Origin: Eretmocerus hayati
Taxonomy: Eukaryota > Arthropoda > Insecta > Hymenoptera > Aphelinidae
NCBI GenBank assembly: GCA_029851415.1
Contig: CM056744.1
Span: 97,931,338-97,995,337 of the forward strand
Length of the DNA stretch: 64,000 bases
Direction of reading: 5' to 3'
The notes beneath the pieces were generated by a model, which ran no database searches, was not told where the DNA came from, and was given only the letters and a program-made list of their open reading frames with translations. Positions 48,985 through 62,040 of the stretch are shown piece by piece (position 1 is the stretch's first letter; each line of letters begins with the position of its first letter). A program made the translations under genes and the position numbers.

Positions 48985-50475
48985 GAGGAGCGTCTTACTG
49001 GCCGTTTTGAGTTATGTCCATATTTGTGGGTAACAAAAATACCTGGGTATGAGCTTTTGAATTTTAGAGCGGAAAAAGACCTTTCGTATCAGAACTGAGG
49101 GCAGGATCATTTTTCTCATCGAATTTCACGTTAAGGCGATGCGGTTATCGTGCACCGTGCACACTAAAAGTTATTCGCACTTCTCTTCGATATTCTTGCG
49201 ATTTGGACCAAACGATGAGAAGACAAATACTTGTTATCATCTAACTTGATTTCGTCTTTTCGTCATTTAGCTCAAACCGCAAGAGAATCGGATAAGAGTG
49301 GGAATAACAGTGCAGGCACTTCCTAACCTACAATATAGGTACACTCGGGAGGAAGGTGAACTGCATCACGGTGACGGTCAGTGTTGGTTCGAGATCTTTC
49401 GTCTCACTCGCACTCAATGGGTTATGGCATGAGTGCGAACGAGACGGAAGATCTCGATCGGTCACTGACCGTCACAGCCACTGCAGTTCACCTTCCTCCC
49501 GAGTGTACACTGGAATTCTCACTTTTATCCGAATCTTTTGAGATTTGAGCTAAACTACGATGAGACGAACTCAAGTTAGATGCTAACAAATATTTGTCTC
49601 CTCCCCATCAAGCCTAAATCGCAAGAGTATCGGACAATAGTGCGAATAACTTTCAGCGTGCACGGTGACCGTATCGCCTTAAAAACGTAATTTTTGAAAA
49701 TTTTTGAACCCTCTAGGAATCTAAAAAAAAACCCTAGATGTGCTAAAATCCCTTAAGAGGGGTATTTTTGTGCTAGACCAAAATGATGACTGGATAGGTC
49801 AGAACTAAGGACCGGATCAAATTCTACGCTCAATTTGACTCAGATATGGTATTTGTGGGATCTTTCAGCGATGCTGCGAAACTGGAAGGCTTGCTGGAAG
49901 GTAACTTGAGCAAAAAATCACTCATATCGGGTTCTGTATCAGCATACTGACACCTTCACTGCGATTGGCACTACCTGTGGGGCCCGCGGGTCCATCTCTG
50001 TGTGCGACGGTGATAAAAATACGTGGGGTCTGTCGCACATGAGACCCGAACGCTATTTTTGCCGTCATTTCAGTGTAATTTTAGGAAGTGTTTTATTGGA
50101 ATCCGCTCCTCTTCTTATCTCTGGTTCCTAGAATTTATGGCGATTCTCAAAGAATTCGTTTCCGTAGTAAAATTTGTCGTAGAATTTGATCCCATCAGGC
50201 CATGATCCCATGGTTAGTCTTAACCTATCGTATCTACTCATCATTTTGGTTCAGGATCAAAATACCTTGGTTAGGGAATCTTAGCACACATAAGATTCTC
50301 CCTAACTTTTCAGAGTTTACTCAGATTCACAAAAAATACATTTTCGACGTCAAATTCAATGGGAAAAATGATCCCCCTTCATTTATCTGTGGGAGGTCTC
50401 AATTCGCTCCTAAAACGTATGATTAAATCTTACCCAGGTATTTTTTGAAACCATGAATATGGCTGCGACTCAAAA
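48985..50475. mobile_element. Foldback element C, interrupted in its left arm
   Basis: Left pieces 48985-49130 and 49683-49870 together match, inverted, 50140-50475. Paired blocks include AACAAAAATACCTGGGTA with TACCCAGGTATTTTTTGA, GATCATTTTTCTCATCGAAT with ATTCAATGGGAAAAATGATC, and GACCAAAATGATGACTGGAT with CTACTCATCATTTTGGTTC. The left arm is split by the TTAA element at 49131-49682. There is no coding sequence. Confidence 0.7.
49131..49682. mobile_element. TTAA-flanked foldback nested in element C
   Basis: This 552-bp inverted repeat starts TTAAGGCGATGCGG and ends CGTATCGCCTTAA. Inner arms include CACTCGGGAGGAAGGTGAAC with GTTCACCTTCCTCCCGAGTG, and GGTGACGGTCAGTG with CACTGACCGTCAC. The TTAA on both sides is the target site of piggyBac-type transposons, so a piggyBac-driven MITE is a reasonable inference. 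The opposite arm of element C has no insertion. Confidence 0.75.
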
Positions 50476-52313
50476 ATGGCCTGGGAAAAATACGTTTCTG
50501 ACTTCGGGTTCGTGTTTAATAGCTCGAATTACCTCATAAATGTCGTCCATCTTCTCTGATCAACAGGCCTGCTGATCAAAGAACTTATCCTCCTGTGGAT
50601 TTGTGTAATCATCGGTTGAATTACATCAAGCTGCAATCATGAGTATTAAAGTTTACAGCACTTCAGCTGGACTGTTGTGCGCGTTGCAGTAAAGTTCCAC
50701 GTTGTAAGTCGTCATGATTAGCAGTGAGATGAATAACTTGCAGGGTGATGTACAATTAGATGCAGTTGAATCTTTAGGAGATGAATCACAATGCAGATAC
50801 ACAAATCACAAACTTGTAATTGCCTGAAGATTGAATTAACATACCAAATCATCAAAATAAAGTGTTTTTTTTTCTTTATTTATTTAAAGACGCTTTTCAG
50901 CACACGTCAAAAGGAAGAAACAAAAAAAATAGAGTGTTTGAGCTCAATAAATAAACTTTCCAAATTGATAATCATATCTATTTTGGATAAATTATTTTAT
51001 AATAGACTTCTGTGTGATCTATGCTCGTAGTATAATATGGTAGATAATTTTGAGTCCAGAATATTCGGCGTTTTGCCAATAATTACAAACTATAAGTCAA
51101 GCGTTCAGACTAGAGTAAGCTCTTCAACAAAAAATGTAAAGCCGGTATTTATCACAGATTCACTCTGAAAAAAAACACCATTGTAAATCAGCATCTCTAT
51201 CAACGAGTAGTTCATCAGAGAACTCTGTATTTTTCTTGAGAGATTGGAAAATATTCACATTACAGACAAAATTTTCTTAAAAATAAAGCGCCGCAAATCT
51301 TGCGAGGACTCAAAGATCTCTTGAAACCTTTATTGCGTATTTTTATTGAATTATATAGAACAAATAAAAGCGTTCAAAACAAAATTGAAGCTCTCGTGCA
51401 GAACTAACTCATACATCGATTTTAATCAAACTCTCATCATCACTCTTTGTATGTCATGAAGACAATACATAATCAATGCAAGCCTTCGCCTCAGAGGAAT
51501 AATCCTCATTGTCAAAAATTAAAACACTCAAATAGATGTTCCAAAGTCTGCTACTTTCACCTGTGATCATAATTCATATCAATCAATCAAATTACCGAAG
51601 AAAACTTATTCAGCTGAATCTAATCGCATAAACAAACATCGGCTGCATGGACCTCGTCTGATACCCTTCACAGCATCAAAAATCATCGAAAACATTATCG
51701 GAAAGAAATCAAAATAACTCTGTCTTGTAGTTACCAATGATGACGCAATTCATATCGAAGAAACATAAAAAAGTATAACGAGATATGTCACACACCTTAC
51801 ACAGTCGCACAGAACAAGAGGAGTACCATCAATAATTATCTATGCACGAGGTGGATTGCGTCGAGGTTCGTAACGAGCGCGCGTACACCCCGGCAATTAG
51901 CGTGCTCGTACCAAGACCACCTGACCAACATCTACCAAACGCTTTTTTCCACAAACAGATGGAAAATATACCTCCCTCGCTTCATTCCTCGCCCCTGTCC
52001 GCCAAGTGCGATTTTCAATTGTGCCAAGGAACAACTGAACTCAACTTCCCCATCCCGGCCACTAAACACAGTAGAGGTAAAAGTACGCTTGGTTTTGGTG
52101 GAAGAAGAAAAAAAGGAGGGGGAGGAGGGGGGATTGAAATGACGGATGCTGCAAGCATTTTTACGCTCGGCCCAGCCGCAGAGCCATCCGGCTTCCTCTT
52201 TCTCTTTTCCTCTGTGCGTGGTGCTTTTATCCGATAGCAGGCGAGCGAGTGGCGTAATAGCCACGTTCCCGGCTTGGCGCGCGCACTACTACAGCTTACT
52301 AAAGCCTATGCTA
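50476..52313. other. AT-rich stretch ending in a CpG-rich patch
   Basis: There is no supported gene. A near-palindrome CTGATCAACAGGCCTGCTGATC lies near 50558. From about 51850 to 52300 GC content rises, with CpG-rich GCGCGCGTACACCCCGGC and GGCTTGGCGCGCGCACTAC flanking a GGAGGGGGAGGAGGGG purine run: a possible promoter region. Confidence 0.4.
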
Positions 52314-53005
52314 CATATGGCTATTTTCGCGAAAACTCAAACGAAACGTGTTATGATCGTCCATTTCCACTAGTGAGCTTCGAATCATTCTATTTGAATT
52401 TTCCTACACGCATTCTATTAAAATACATTTGGTACTGGAGTTTAAGGTCCATCCGATAAGTCATCATTTTCATTTTCAAAGATTGAGGCTAGCAATGTCA
52501 GTACCATATACTGTTATATCCGTAGTTATACGTGTGTTCTTAGTTCTAGCGTCGAAGTAATCATTGCAAAGAATATTCTCGAATTTTTACCTCAAAATAC
52601 AAATTTGAGCCAACTTATTCTCATAGATTTTATGGACAGAATGCTCACTTGAGTCCCCGAGCCATGTGTCTCATTCTTGTCATGGGGTTTTCACTGAAAT
52701 TCATGGAAATTCATAAAACTTACCACAGCTCATCCCAAATCCACTGTAGGTCACTTTCTCCTCGATGGAATTTTGAGGAGCTATGCCAAACAATTAGATG
52801 CCAGCGCGAGAAATGGCCCGGATTCGGGATTCCGAGTCCTGCATGTTAATTCATAGCCAAAAATTAGCCGCGTAATGAACTTGTACCAGTTCCATATATG
52901 TATACCTCACTGAAAATCAATTTATCAAGGCGCGAACAGTTGTTCCCATTGGTGTATTATGGGAATAGATGAAATCCACGCGAAAAAGTTTCCACGTCAA
53001 TTCAA
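52314..53005. repeat. Diverged copy of the 46819-47746 element
   Basis: Blocks in the same order as 46819-47500 include CGTGTTATGA, TTTTCCTA, AAAGATT, the ATGTCAGT block, CCGAGCCATGT, ATGGGGTTTTCACT, GCCAAAAATT, AATCAATTTATC and GAAAAAGTTTC. The left end (CATATGGCTATTTTCGCGA) has decayed and the right end is not found. Identity is roughly 70% by eye. Confidence 0.6.
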
Positions 53006-55958
53006 TTGTTTCTGAGATCAATATTGGGGTGAGATATCATTTCCATATAATACTCAGAAACGTTTATTCCGATTTTAATTGGAGTAAGGGACGACCTCAA
53101 GGAATGAAATGATCTGCTCGATAGCCCAAAATATATATTTTCGATTCAAAATGAGCATCTGAATACGAATTCCACATTCGCCTGGCCACGCGAAAACAAA
53201 ATTATTGCGAGATGCTTTTGCAAGAAAATATCCGAAGATAGGTTTTCTCAATGGTTTTTGTGTCTGAATGAGAGTACAGACGTGTGAGCTCAAAACAGAC
53301 TACGGAATGGTGTTGAGACGGTATTCTTGAGTTGGGTGACCACATAAGGTCCACCATGTAAATACAGATATAGTCTTTTGTATTCTCGTGTGATCAAATT
53401 GATCATTCACTGTAAAAAAGAAATCCTCAAAATCAGAACGCGAGCACTCTGAATTTCGAAAACACCGAAGTTCAGCAACCAGCCGGGTGAAAGTCAGTAA
53501 GCTCCCTTCTGACCGAATTTTAGACTGAAATTGAGTAGAAATCGCAAATGATCTTCAGGTCTAGAGACCATATCGATGATAAAAAGTTGGCCTGAGTTTA
53601 TACGAAAGTCAGAAAGATATTTATCGTTTGTCCATCGAAATATACGCGATTATGAATTGAAATCAACGCTAACACACTGCGAATATGTGCAAGGCGTTCT
53701 CCCAATCGCATCTTGTGCTTTCTTGAAAATAATGTACATCCAGACCCCGTTCTGCGCGCATCCATTAATTGATTTCATCAACGTCCAAAGAATTTCATAC
53801 GATTCCGTTCAATTGAAGTTAGAGGCGCAGTTTGACCCGCGCGAGTGCGTCGCACCAGCTTTAGGATTGCCGGGCTGTTGTCGGCGGCAGAACCTCAAAT
53901 AATGTGATTTTTTGGTGCTGAGAGTCAGGTATTAGCGGATTGAATGATAGTGTTCAGCACTGCATCAAGCCACGAGTATTTAAATTGTCATCCAGAGACC
54001 CCCGCGAGTCATTTTCTGAGATAAGGAAATTGGTACTAGTGCTACTCCAAATTTTCATCGCCGATACTTTTATACATTTTTCCATTTCATATGTTCCACA
54101 AGAATCGGTAACTCACGAACTCTCCGAGCTTGTTGTCAACAAAGTTTGGATACAATTTCCAAGCATGTCAATTATGCCACTGCATGACAGCTCATCGTTT
54201 TTAAGCTGATTGCATGTCTTGGTGAAGCCACCATGTATTATTATGAACAAAATTACATCACGAAGATTCCTCCATATTCCCAAAACTGTGCCCAAACTTT
54301 GATACAAACGACGGAGGATTTGTATGTTACTATTTGTCGTAGATCAAACAGACTGAGGGGATCATAAAATTGGCTGAAATGAACATTGAGAGAAGCAATG
54401 GCACCTATAATTCCTCACCTCAGTATTTAGTTGACTCGTTGCGGCTCTTAGGAAGACAATTCGAACTTGCGAGAAGACCTTTCTCCGCCTCGATATTCTG
54501 AGGCCTTTCTTCTTGCGGTGCTCCAGATGTCGATACACTTCCTATGCTCTTTGATAAATCTGTTGATCCTGTTTTGAATTTCTCTCCTCGTTGAGCGTTA
54601 CGAATTTACCGTAAAACTGTTCGTGAAGCATCAAGATGTATCAATTGGTTGATAACTTGAGCTTCGTAATTTAACAAGAGTCAAATTAGTTCACTCTTCG
54701 ATAATTTTTCGACCTTCACTTCTGGAACTTCCGGGAGATTTCGAAAAAAGCGAATAAAAAACACTGCCTCCATGCGAAAATTGGAACTTGATCAGACTAT
54801 GTCATAAATACGTTGTTCAGGTGGAACTTGATCGGCATGTAAGTGATCATATGCCTCGGATTCTTTATCGCTCGTCGCAAGACGTATGCGAATTCGATCC
54901 GTGTGATCTCGTTTTCCGCTTTTTTGCTCACCTTTCTAAGTAAGCGCAGCACTAAACTCACATCATTTTAGCTTCAATCTTCGTCCGATGTACTTTCTTT
55001 TATCCTCGTCGGATATATCTTGTTCTATCCTCGTCACCAATGTAATGTTGTTGGAGATTATTGTGATCTTTTTGGTTGATATTCCTTTATTCATATAATA
55101 TATAACAATCAACGCGGAGCTAGTGTCAGTTCGACGGCTGTACAAAGACTGAATATAACACCTGAGTGCAACGATGAGTCGCTCTTGTTGTGACGTGCTT
55201 GCGCTTCAGATTAATTGCTGATAATGCATTCTTATACTATTTCATGCATACACTACAGAATCCATGCCCTATTGACGCAGTGCTGAACATATTTCCATCC
55301 AATTTTCTGTTTCTAATTCATTACAGCACCACATGAATCACATATTTGAGGTCGATAATCCACTGTTCAAGGTTATGCGATCAACAACGCGATAATTTTC
55401 AGGCGGACGTGTTGCGCTTGAGCGCTTCAAACTGCACGCATTCGCTTAGATCGCACCCCTTTGAGGAAATTCTCGAGAAAATTATATAATCCTCAGATAA
55501 TGAAGAGCATATTGGAATGAGTTTCAAGAATATCAAATAATTGATACCGAGAAAATTCGAACCAACGATCAACTCAAACATTTATTGCCGAGGAGCAAAA
55601 TACATCTATCGATATAACCGAGTTTACGTTCATGCGAGCATTAAATGATAATCAGAACCTTTGTCTGAAATCAAAATTTCGAGGGCTTTTGAGACATGAA
55701 TTTCAGTATTCATAGAATTTAAGTGAAAAAAATTCGGGAACCTATCTGACCTCATTTTAAGGATCTCTTTTTACAGTGTTACATTCACATGGTGTCATTC
55801 CCGTGTACTGCATGAATCACATGATTCTTCTAACAGAATTTCTCCATGAATTGTACCAGACATTTTCATCATATTTAACCACGAATGCATGAAGGAAGTC
55901 GTCACATGCATGTCTGCCATCAATATTCAACTGTAGAGTTTTGGGATTAAAAATGTGT
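53006..55958. other. Gene-free AT-rich stretch
   Basis: No supported gene is present. A short GC-rich segment at 53820-53885 (GACCCGCGCGAGTGCGTCGC) sits in a 108-codon frame with no recognisable domain. Nothing else is notable. Confidence 0.45.
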
Positions 55959-58017
55959 AAAGGGACTAGGCGGTTAAGCATGGTGAAGTGGACCTTGTCA
56001 GATATGGCCCCGAAAATATTTTTCCCCACTTTCTAACACCAAATGATGGGGGAAGCAAAGGTTTGTAGGTCCCAAAATCGCCCCTGTTTTTTACGGCACC
56101 CCAGAAACCCTCTAAAAAACGCTAAAAATCGATGTTCCTTCTATCAAATCGCATTCTGACGCATTTCAACGAATCGATCTGGAAATTTTTTGACATACTC
56201 TTGAAATGTGGCCGATGAAGAAAAAAATATTTTCATTCCAACAACTCTCGATTGAGGCCCTAAAGAAAATTCTTCAAAACTTCAAAGTCAATTTTCTCAT
56301 GTAAATTGGAAAGAACTATGTTAGAAAACCATTGCATCGTGTTTATCGGGTTATTTTGCATCAAAATCAGGTATTTTTGGGATTTTTTAGGTGGTGGAAC
56401 ATGGTCAAAAATCTAAAAAACCATTTTCAAAGCAAATTTTGATTCAGTAATTTGCAACTTCTGCGCATGCGCGTCCTCCTACATCTCTGAAAGTATTCTT
56501 AATCGATAGCTGATGCAATTTCCTTCAAAATGACCCCTTGAGAAAGTCAATTTGATGCAGTAAAACCTGAGATCTAGCTAGTTTAAGAAATGGAAAAATC
56601 CAAGGTATCAAATCCGTGAAGCCGTGGCTCCTTCAATGGGCCCGAAAAGTGCGAATTTGGAGTCGGACTGTTTCAAAGATGTGAACATGTGTTTTCGATG
56701 TAATTTCTGACGTAGAAACCGAATCCGTGGTCAGTTTTGTTCCGAACCTTCAAGATTTTTGATGACACTCAAAAAACCGACTAGAGGGTGTATGGCCATT
56801 TCCAGCCTTTTTCTACATATTTGAGATGTATGATGAGTATCGGCAAAGGTTTGAACTTGTCGCATAGAGGATGCAAGTATATTTTCCTTCGTATTTTGAC
56901 CAGCTGAAGACAATAGCGATGGTTTTGAGGCACAGAAATAACTCGAGAGAGAGATATAAGGTGCATGATGCAGTTCTCTCTGATAAGAGCATGTAACAAA
57001 ATATTGTCTCCATCAGCCCAAATCTCATTCCCAAGTCATCCCCAAGCCTCGAAATCATCGGCATCGTCTTCAGCTGGTTTAAATACAAAGGAAAACATAC
57101 TTGCATCCTCTACGCGACTAGTTCAAACCTTTGCCTATATTCAACACGCATCTCAAATGTGTGGAAAAAGGATGTAAATGGCCGTACACCCTCCGGTCGG
57201 GTTTTTGAGTATAATGAAAAATCTCGAGGGTTTGGAATGAAACTGACCACGGATTCGGTTTCTACGTCAATAATTACATCGAAAACACATGTTCACATCT
57301 TTGAAACAGTCCGACTCCAAATTCGCACTTTTCGGGCCCATTGAAGGAGCCACGGCTTCACGGATTTGGTACCTTGAATTTTTCCATTTCTTAAACTAGC
57401 TAGATCTCAGGTTTTACTGCATCAAATTGACTTTCTCAAGGGGTCATTTTGAAGGAAATTGCATCAGCTATCGATTAAGAATACTTTCAGAGACGTAGGA
57501 GGACGCGCATGCGCAGAAGTTGCAAATTACTGAATCAAAATTTGCTTTGTAAATGGTTTTTTAGATTTTTGACCATGTTCCACCACCTAAAAAATCCCAA
57601 AAATACCTGATTTTGATGCAAAATAACCCGATAAACACGATGCAATGGTTTTCTAACATAGTTCTTTCCAATTTACATGAGAAAATTGACTTTGAAGTTT
57701 TGAAGAATTTTTTTAGGGCCTCAATCGAGAGTTGTCGGAATGAAAATATTTTTTTCTTCATCGGCCACATTTCAAGAGTATGTCAAAAAATTTTCAGATC
57801 GATTCGTTGAAATGCGTCAGAATGCGATTTGATAGAAGGAACATCGATTTTTAGCGTTTTTTAGAGGGTTTCTGGGGTGCCGTAAAAAACAGGGGCGATT
57901 TTGGGACCTACAAACCTTTGCTTTCCCCATCATTTGGTGTTAGAAAGTGGGGAAAAATATTTTCGGGGCCATATCTGACAAGGTCCACTTCACCATGCTT
58001 AACCGCCTAGTCCCTTT
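55959..58017. mobile_element. Foldback element D, 2.06 kb, nearly identical arms
   Basis: AAAGGGACTAGGCGGTTAAG at 55959 is mirrored exactly at the right end (CTTAACCGCCTAGTCCCTTT). The outer 850 or so bases of each arm differ at only about 10-15 positions by eye. Inner parts (56820-56931 with 57050-57170) are more diverged, and a spacer of about 118 bp lies between. Both arms carry CGCATGCG-type sequence and mirror-image open frames, none with a recognisable domain. The near identity suggests recent insertion or arm homogenisation. No clear target-site duplication was found. Confidence 0.85.
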
Positions 58018-61000
58018 TCGTGATAATACCCATATATTGGCACTACCCGCAGCGCTTGCTATTTCAGCGTCTGTCTACAGAAACCAAGCGTTGGGAGTAT
58101 GGTATGAGAGTAGTAGTCATTGTAGAGTATGTCTGTATATATGCGGTGAAGCGATAGCGAGCGAGCGAGACCGTAAACGTGCCACGCGGGTTATATAGGT
58201 TGAGAGCGATAAACGCGGATGCAACGTGGAGAGAGAGCAGAGCTGCAGAGAGACGAGTATAGACGGAAAAGCAAGGCTTTGGGATTTATCCCTCTCACCA
58301 ATGGGGGTGGTGAGAGAGATAGTGAGAGATTTGCCAATCCGGCAGCGTGCACGATCGTATAACATAGTGGCAGTTTTCGGTGATGCTGGACGTTGTGAAT
58401 CCTGGCTACCGAAACTGATATTTTTTTTAGAGAGGCTTAGATTTTTTAAGGTGTTTTTTTTTTTTAGGCAAAATACATAATTTATTTACAGTAAAAGTTA
58501 AGATGATTCTGTACGCGTTGTGCGAATTATTCTTATGAAATACGCCACAGGTTTTAGCGTATGAAATGAAGACATTCAACTGGGTCTACCAAATTTGGCT
58601 CTGAGTTCAAAGCCTCGCTAACTTGAAAATTTTTATTTCCGGAAACCCATCACTCGGCCAAGAAAAAAAGTTTTTCCACCCTTGAGTAGGATTGCTCTAT
58701 TCTGATACGATTGTCGAAGAAAAATGCTACTCTGACGTACAGGTTATGAAAAAATGGAGCATGCAATGTAGTGGCCTGAGAGCTACTGCGCCGTTTCCTG
58801 GACTCTGGCCTGGGTGGCATTGCGTAATTATTTGCCCCAGGATCGGGGCGGAAAACTTTCAATGTCAGTGTGGTGAAAACATGGTTCATAACCTATCAAA
58901 GGTAAACTTTTATTCGAAGCATATTATTCGAGGTCAAAATATGTTGTACAAGAATTTTTGTAGACCTTTGATGAATGATCTTGGTTGAGTAATAACATAA
59001 CACGAATGAAACAAGATAAAATAATAATATATACAGAAGAAAAACTCAGAATTTTAAGAGTCTGCAACAGTAAGCATTGGACAGAATCCGGCTCGCAATC
59101 CCCCGCGCTTAATACTGCAAGTTCTTCATTTTAATCGTGATTATAACCAACCGGTCGTCACTGATTATTATTGTAGTGGACAAAGGAAACCCTCTTGTAT
59201 CGTTTCAACAATAACTTCACAATACACCATTTTTTATAACGGGTCTGTCCAATTTTACGACCACTACTATTACGCACTCAAAATAAACAATTTATAATTC
59301 AACCTCAAAGAATTCAACAAGCATTCAGCACTTGTATCTCCTGTAAGCAGTATCAATAACACTTTCCTTGCCAACATCGAAAAGAAATTTTTCCATGGCC
59401 TGCATTTTTGAGTGCGTGCAGCGTGTGTGTGTGTGGGGGGGGGGGGGGGGGCGAGAGAGGAAAAGACGTGGCGTTATGAGATTTCGCTGTGTCTCAGAAG
59501 TGAATAATGATAACGGTGAGACTCAGCGTGGCGAAACTCAACACGTAGTCAATTTCAGTAGTTACAGTCAGGCTTTGGTCAGACATGAGAAGTACCCCTC
59601 TCAAAACGATTGTATGTATCAATAATGTTATCCATGGTTAGACACTTCAGAGTTTGATAAAATAAAAAAACAAAAGGAGGTTGCCATTAAATCATAGTTG
59701 TCGAGTTGAATATTATAGAATGTTCAAAAGTTTCTTAAGTATGTCATAGACGCACAGAGGATGCATAACTACTCAAGTAGAAAGATACATGTTTAGTCAG
59801 ACGGACTTGTTCCAACGTCAGATTCCGATAAATTTTCTGATACAGGTCACCCACTAAACATGAAATAGTTACAATAATTTTGCTTGCGGTCGTAAACCAC
59901 ATCTATGCCGAAGCGGATAGTTCCATGAACTCCAATCAATTCATACTGTTATCATTAATTGCAGAATAGAAATCCAGAGACCGCTTTCGAATATTATTTG
60001 GCCCAATATTCCCTCCTTTACCAGATATGTCAAGAATTAATAGAATGTTATGAGGGTTTGAAAATTTGCACGAATCGAATCATAAATCCATCAAAATTCA
60101 GAAACAACGATGAAATTGAGTTCCATTGGCCTAAATTTCCTATAATTTAGAATTCTAAAATGACTTATCAGCGTCATCGTAGACGATACAGCTTATCCAA
60201 GTTATGAAAGACAAAGATAGCGAATTTCTTGAGCTTCCGCTGTCGTCATTCGAAGAACATCTCTGAATTTTGTACATCAGCGACTACTATAGATCATGTA
60301 TGTATTATACCTTCATTGCAGGCGTGCGCAAAATAAGAGGAAACTCAACTGTAGTATAGGTTGGAAGTTGGGCAGACGACGCAAAGCCGTGGTGCTGGCT
60401 CGCTCGCTCGCTCGTTCGCTCTTGGTTATTTATCACGCTGGCTTTTCCCACTCTCTCTTTCTCTATCCTACTTTTCCACATGAATATATCTATACCTTAT
60501 CTACTTCACACAGAGAGTACGCAAGCTGAGCACAGTCAGTTTCCGTCGTCGCGTCTGTATATACCCTCAACCTTACTCGCTCGCTATCCTCGCTTTTAAC
60601 TCTCACACAGTGCACTCGGCACTCTCTACCTACCTACCCACCGCCTACTTTACCACCAACTCTGGGATATTCTTGATATAACTCCCCAAGGGGAAAGATG
60701 CGAGAGAAGAGAGAAAGAGAGAGAGAGAGAGGTCAGAGAGTCGAGCATCGGTAGCAGTATAACGGATAGGATAGAGCGTTGGTAGCTGGCTCGGTTCACT
60801 TTTTACGCCATGCCACCCGGTGGACGCGTGCTGATGCTGCTGCACGTTTTTGTTGTCTTTTTTTCCATTTCTGTCTTTCTCGACGCCCGCTTTTATTCCG
60901 CTCCACTACCCTCTGCGTCCGCTGACTTTTTTTACCATCTTCGTAGTGGTACACTGTAGATGTATGAGGTTTTGCTTGATATTTCTTCTGCCCTCATTGT

Positions 61001-61634
61001 CATTATCGTTGTGTGGATTTGACTCATACTTTTTTGTGTTATCCATGAAAGGTTGCTTTCTGATCTGAGAATTTGAGATTTTTGTAAATATGAGTGAGCT
61101 GATGAAGGTGAAGAGCTGTAGGACAGATAGGATTTCTGCAGCCTTCTGAATATTCTAAACGTGTGTGAAGCTTTTGTCAATCCATTAACGTCATATTTTT
61201 GACGAATAACGCACAGATTACACACTAGAAATTCCCCGAAGAATTCCCAGAAGTTTTTTGAAAATTTTTGGAAAAATTTTTACCGAAAGTTCGTGAAGTA
61301 CTAGAGTTATTGCCTCTCTCGCTATCCTTCATCTGGTTTGTGGATATTCTCGATGAGTCTAATGTCCTTTGAATGGTTTTGCAGCTAAAAAGTAATATTT
61401 GTGAAATGATGATTGATGATCAATTGATGGTATCAAAAAGAGTCTTCCCATGGAGGTCATGAGAATGAAATTTTGTTGAGCTACTGTCGTTGATGGGATA
61501 ATCACCCACCAGCTCGCCTAGCCACCCACTCATTCACCTGTCCACCGACCACTAACCTACCAACCTACCGAATCTCCCACGACTCCACCTATGCACCACA
61601 CGACCACGTATTATGATTTTAGCTCACCCATCCC
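58018..61634. other. Gene-free stretch with GA/CpG-rich patches
   Basis: No supported gene is present. The stretch begins with a lone element end (TCGTGATAATACCCATATA). Purine-rich, CpG-rich patches occur at 58140-58340 (GCGAGCGAGCGAGACC, GAGAGAGAGCAGAGC) and 60390-60960 (CTCGCTCGCTCGCTCG, GAGAGAGAGAGAGAGG). Near 60534 TCAGTT sits beside TATATA. A (GT)n run leads into 17 G at 59435-59451. The patches could be promoters of genes whose exons I cannot recognise. Confidence 0.4.
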
Positions 61635-62040
61635 AGCTTAGCCTACTCCAGACCGTCCCAGACCATCCTAACTTATCCCAAACCATTCCAAGCCGTGCGA
61701 GGCCGCTCAAATCAGTTTGAGACCGTATCAGAGAGCCTATGATCGTACTCAACCATCCCAGACTATTTCAGGACATTCCAGACCGTACTAAATAGTCCCA
61801 GGCCGGGCTAAACCATCCAAAATCGTCCTAGACCATTCCAGACCATTTCAGGCCGTATTAAATTGTCCCAGAATGTACTAGACCATCCTCGACTATTGCA
61901 GACCGAAAAAAACCGTTCCAAGATGTACCCAACCGCCCCAGACCTCCCCAAATCACACCAAACCATTTCAGACCGTACCCGACAGTACCAGAACGTCCTA
62001 GATCGAACTAGACCGTCTCAGACCGTTCCAGATCATCCAT
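61635..62040. repeat. Second strict 10-bp tandem array (consensus about CCAGACCGTC)
   Basis: About 40 consecutive degenerate decamers (GACCGTCCCA, GACCATCCTA, AACCATCCCA, GGCCGTATTA and so on) keep exact register. The DNA around it is rich in CCACCCA-type words (61505-61560 and 62040-62130). The ATGACCCATAC sequence near 62095 also occurs near 33208, past the first array region, so the two arrays may belong to one larger repeat family. Confidence 0.8.

Noticed and set aside
53576..53902. 108-codon frame with a GC-rich end
   Set aside because: It has no recognisable domain, and the GC-rich piece is only about 65 bases; there is no supporting signal.
55817..58198. Matching frames at both ends of foldback D
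   Set aside because: They read across the element boundary into different flanks and share only the arm-derived part.
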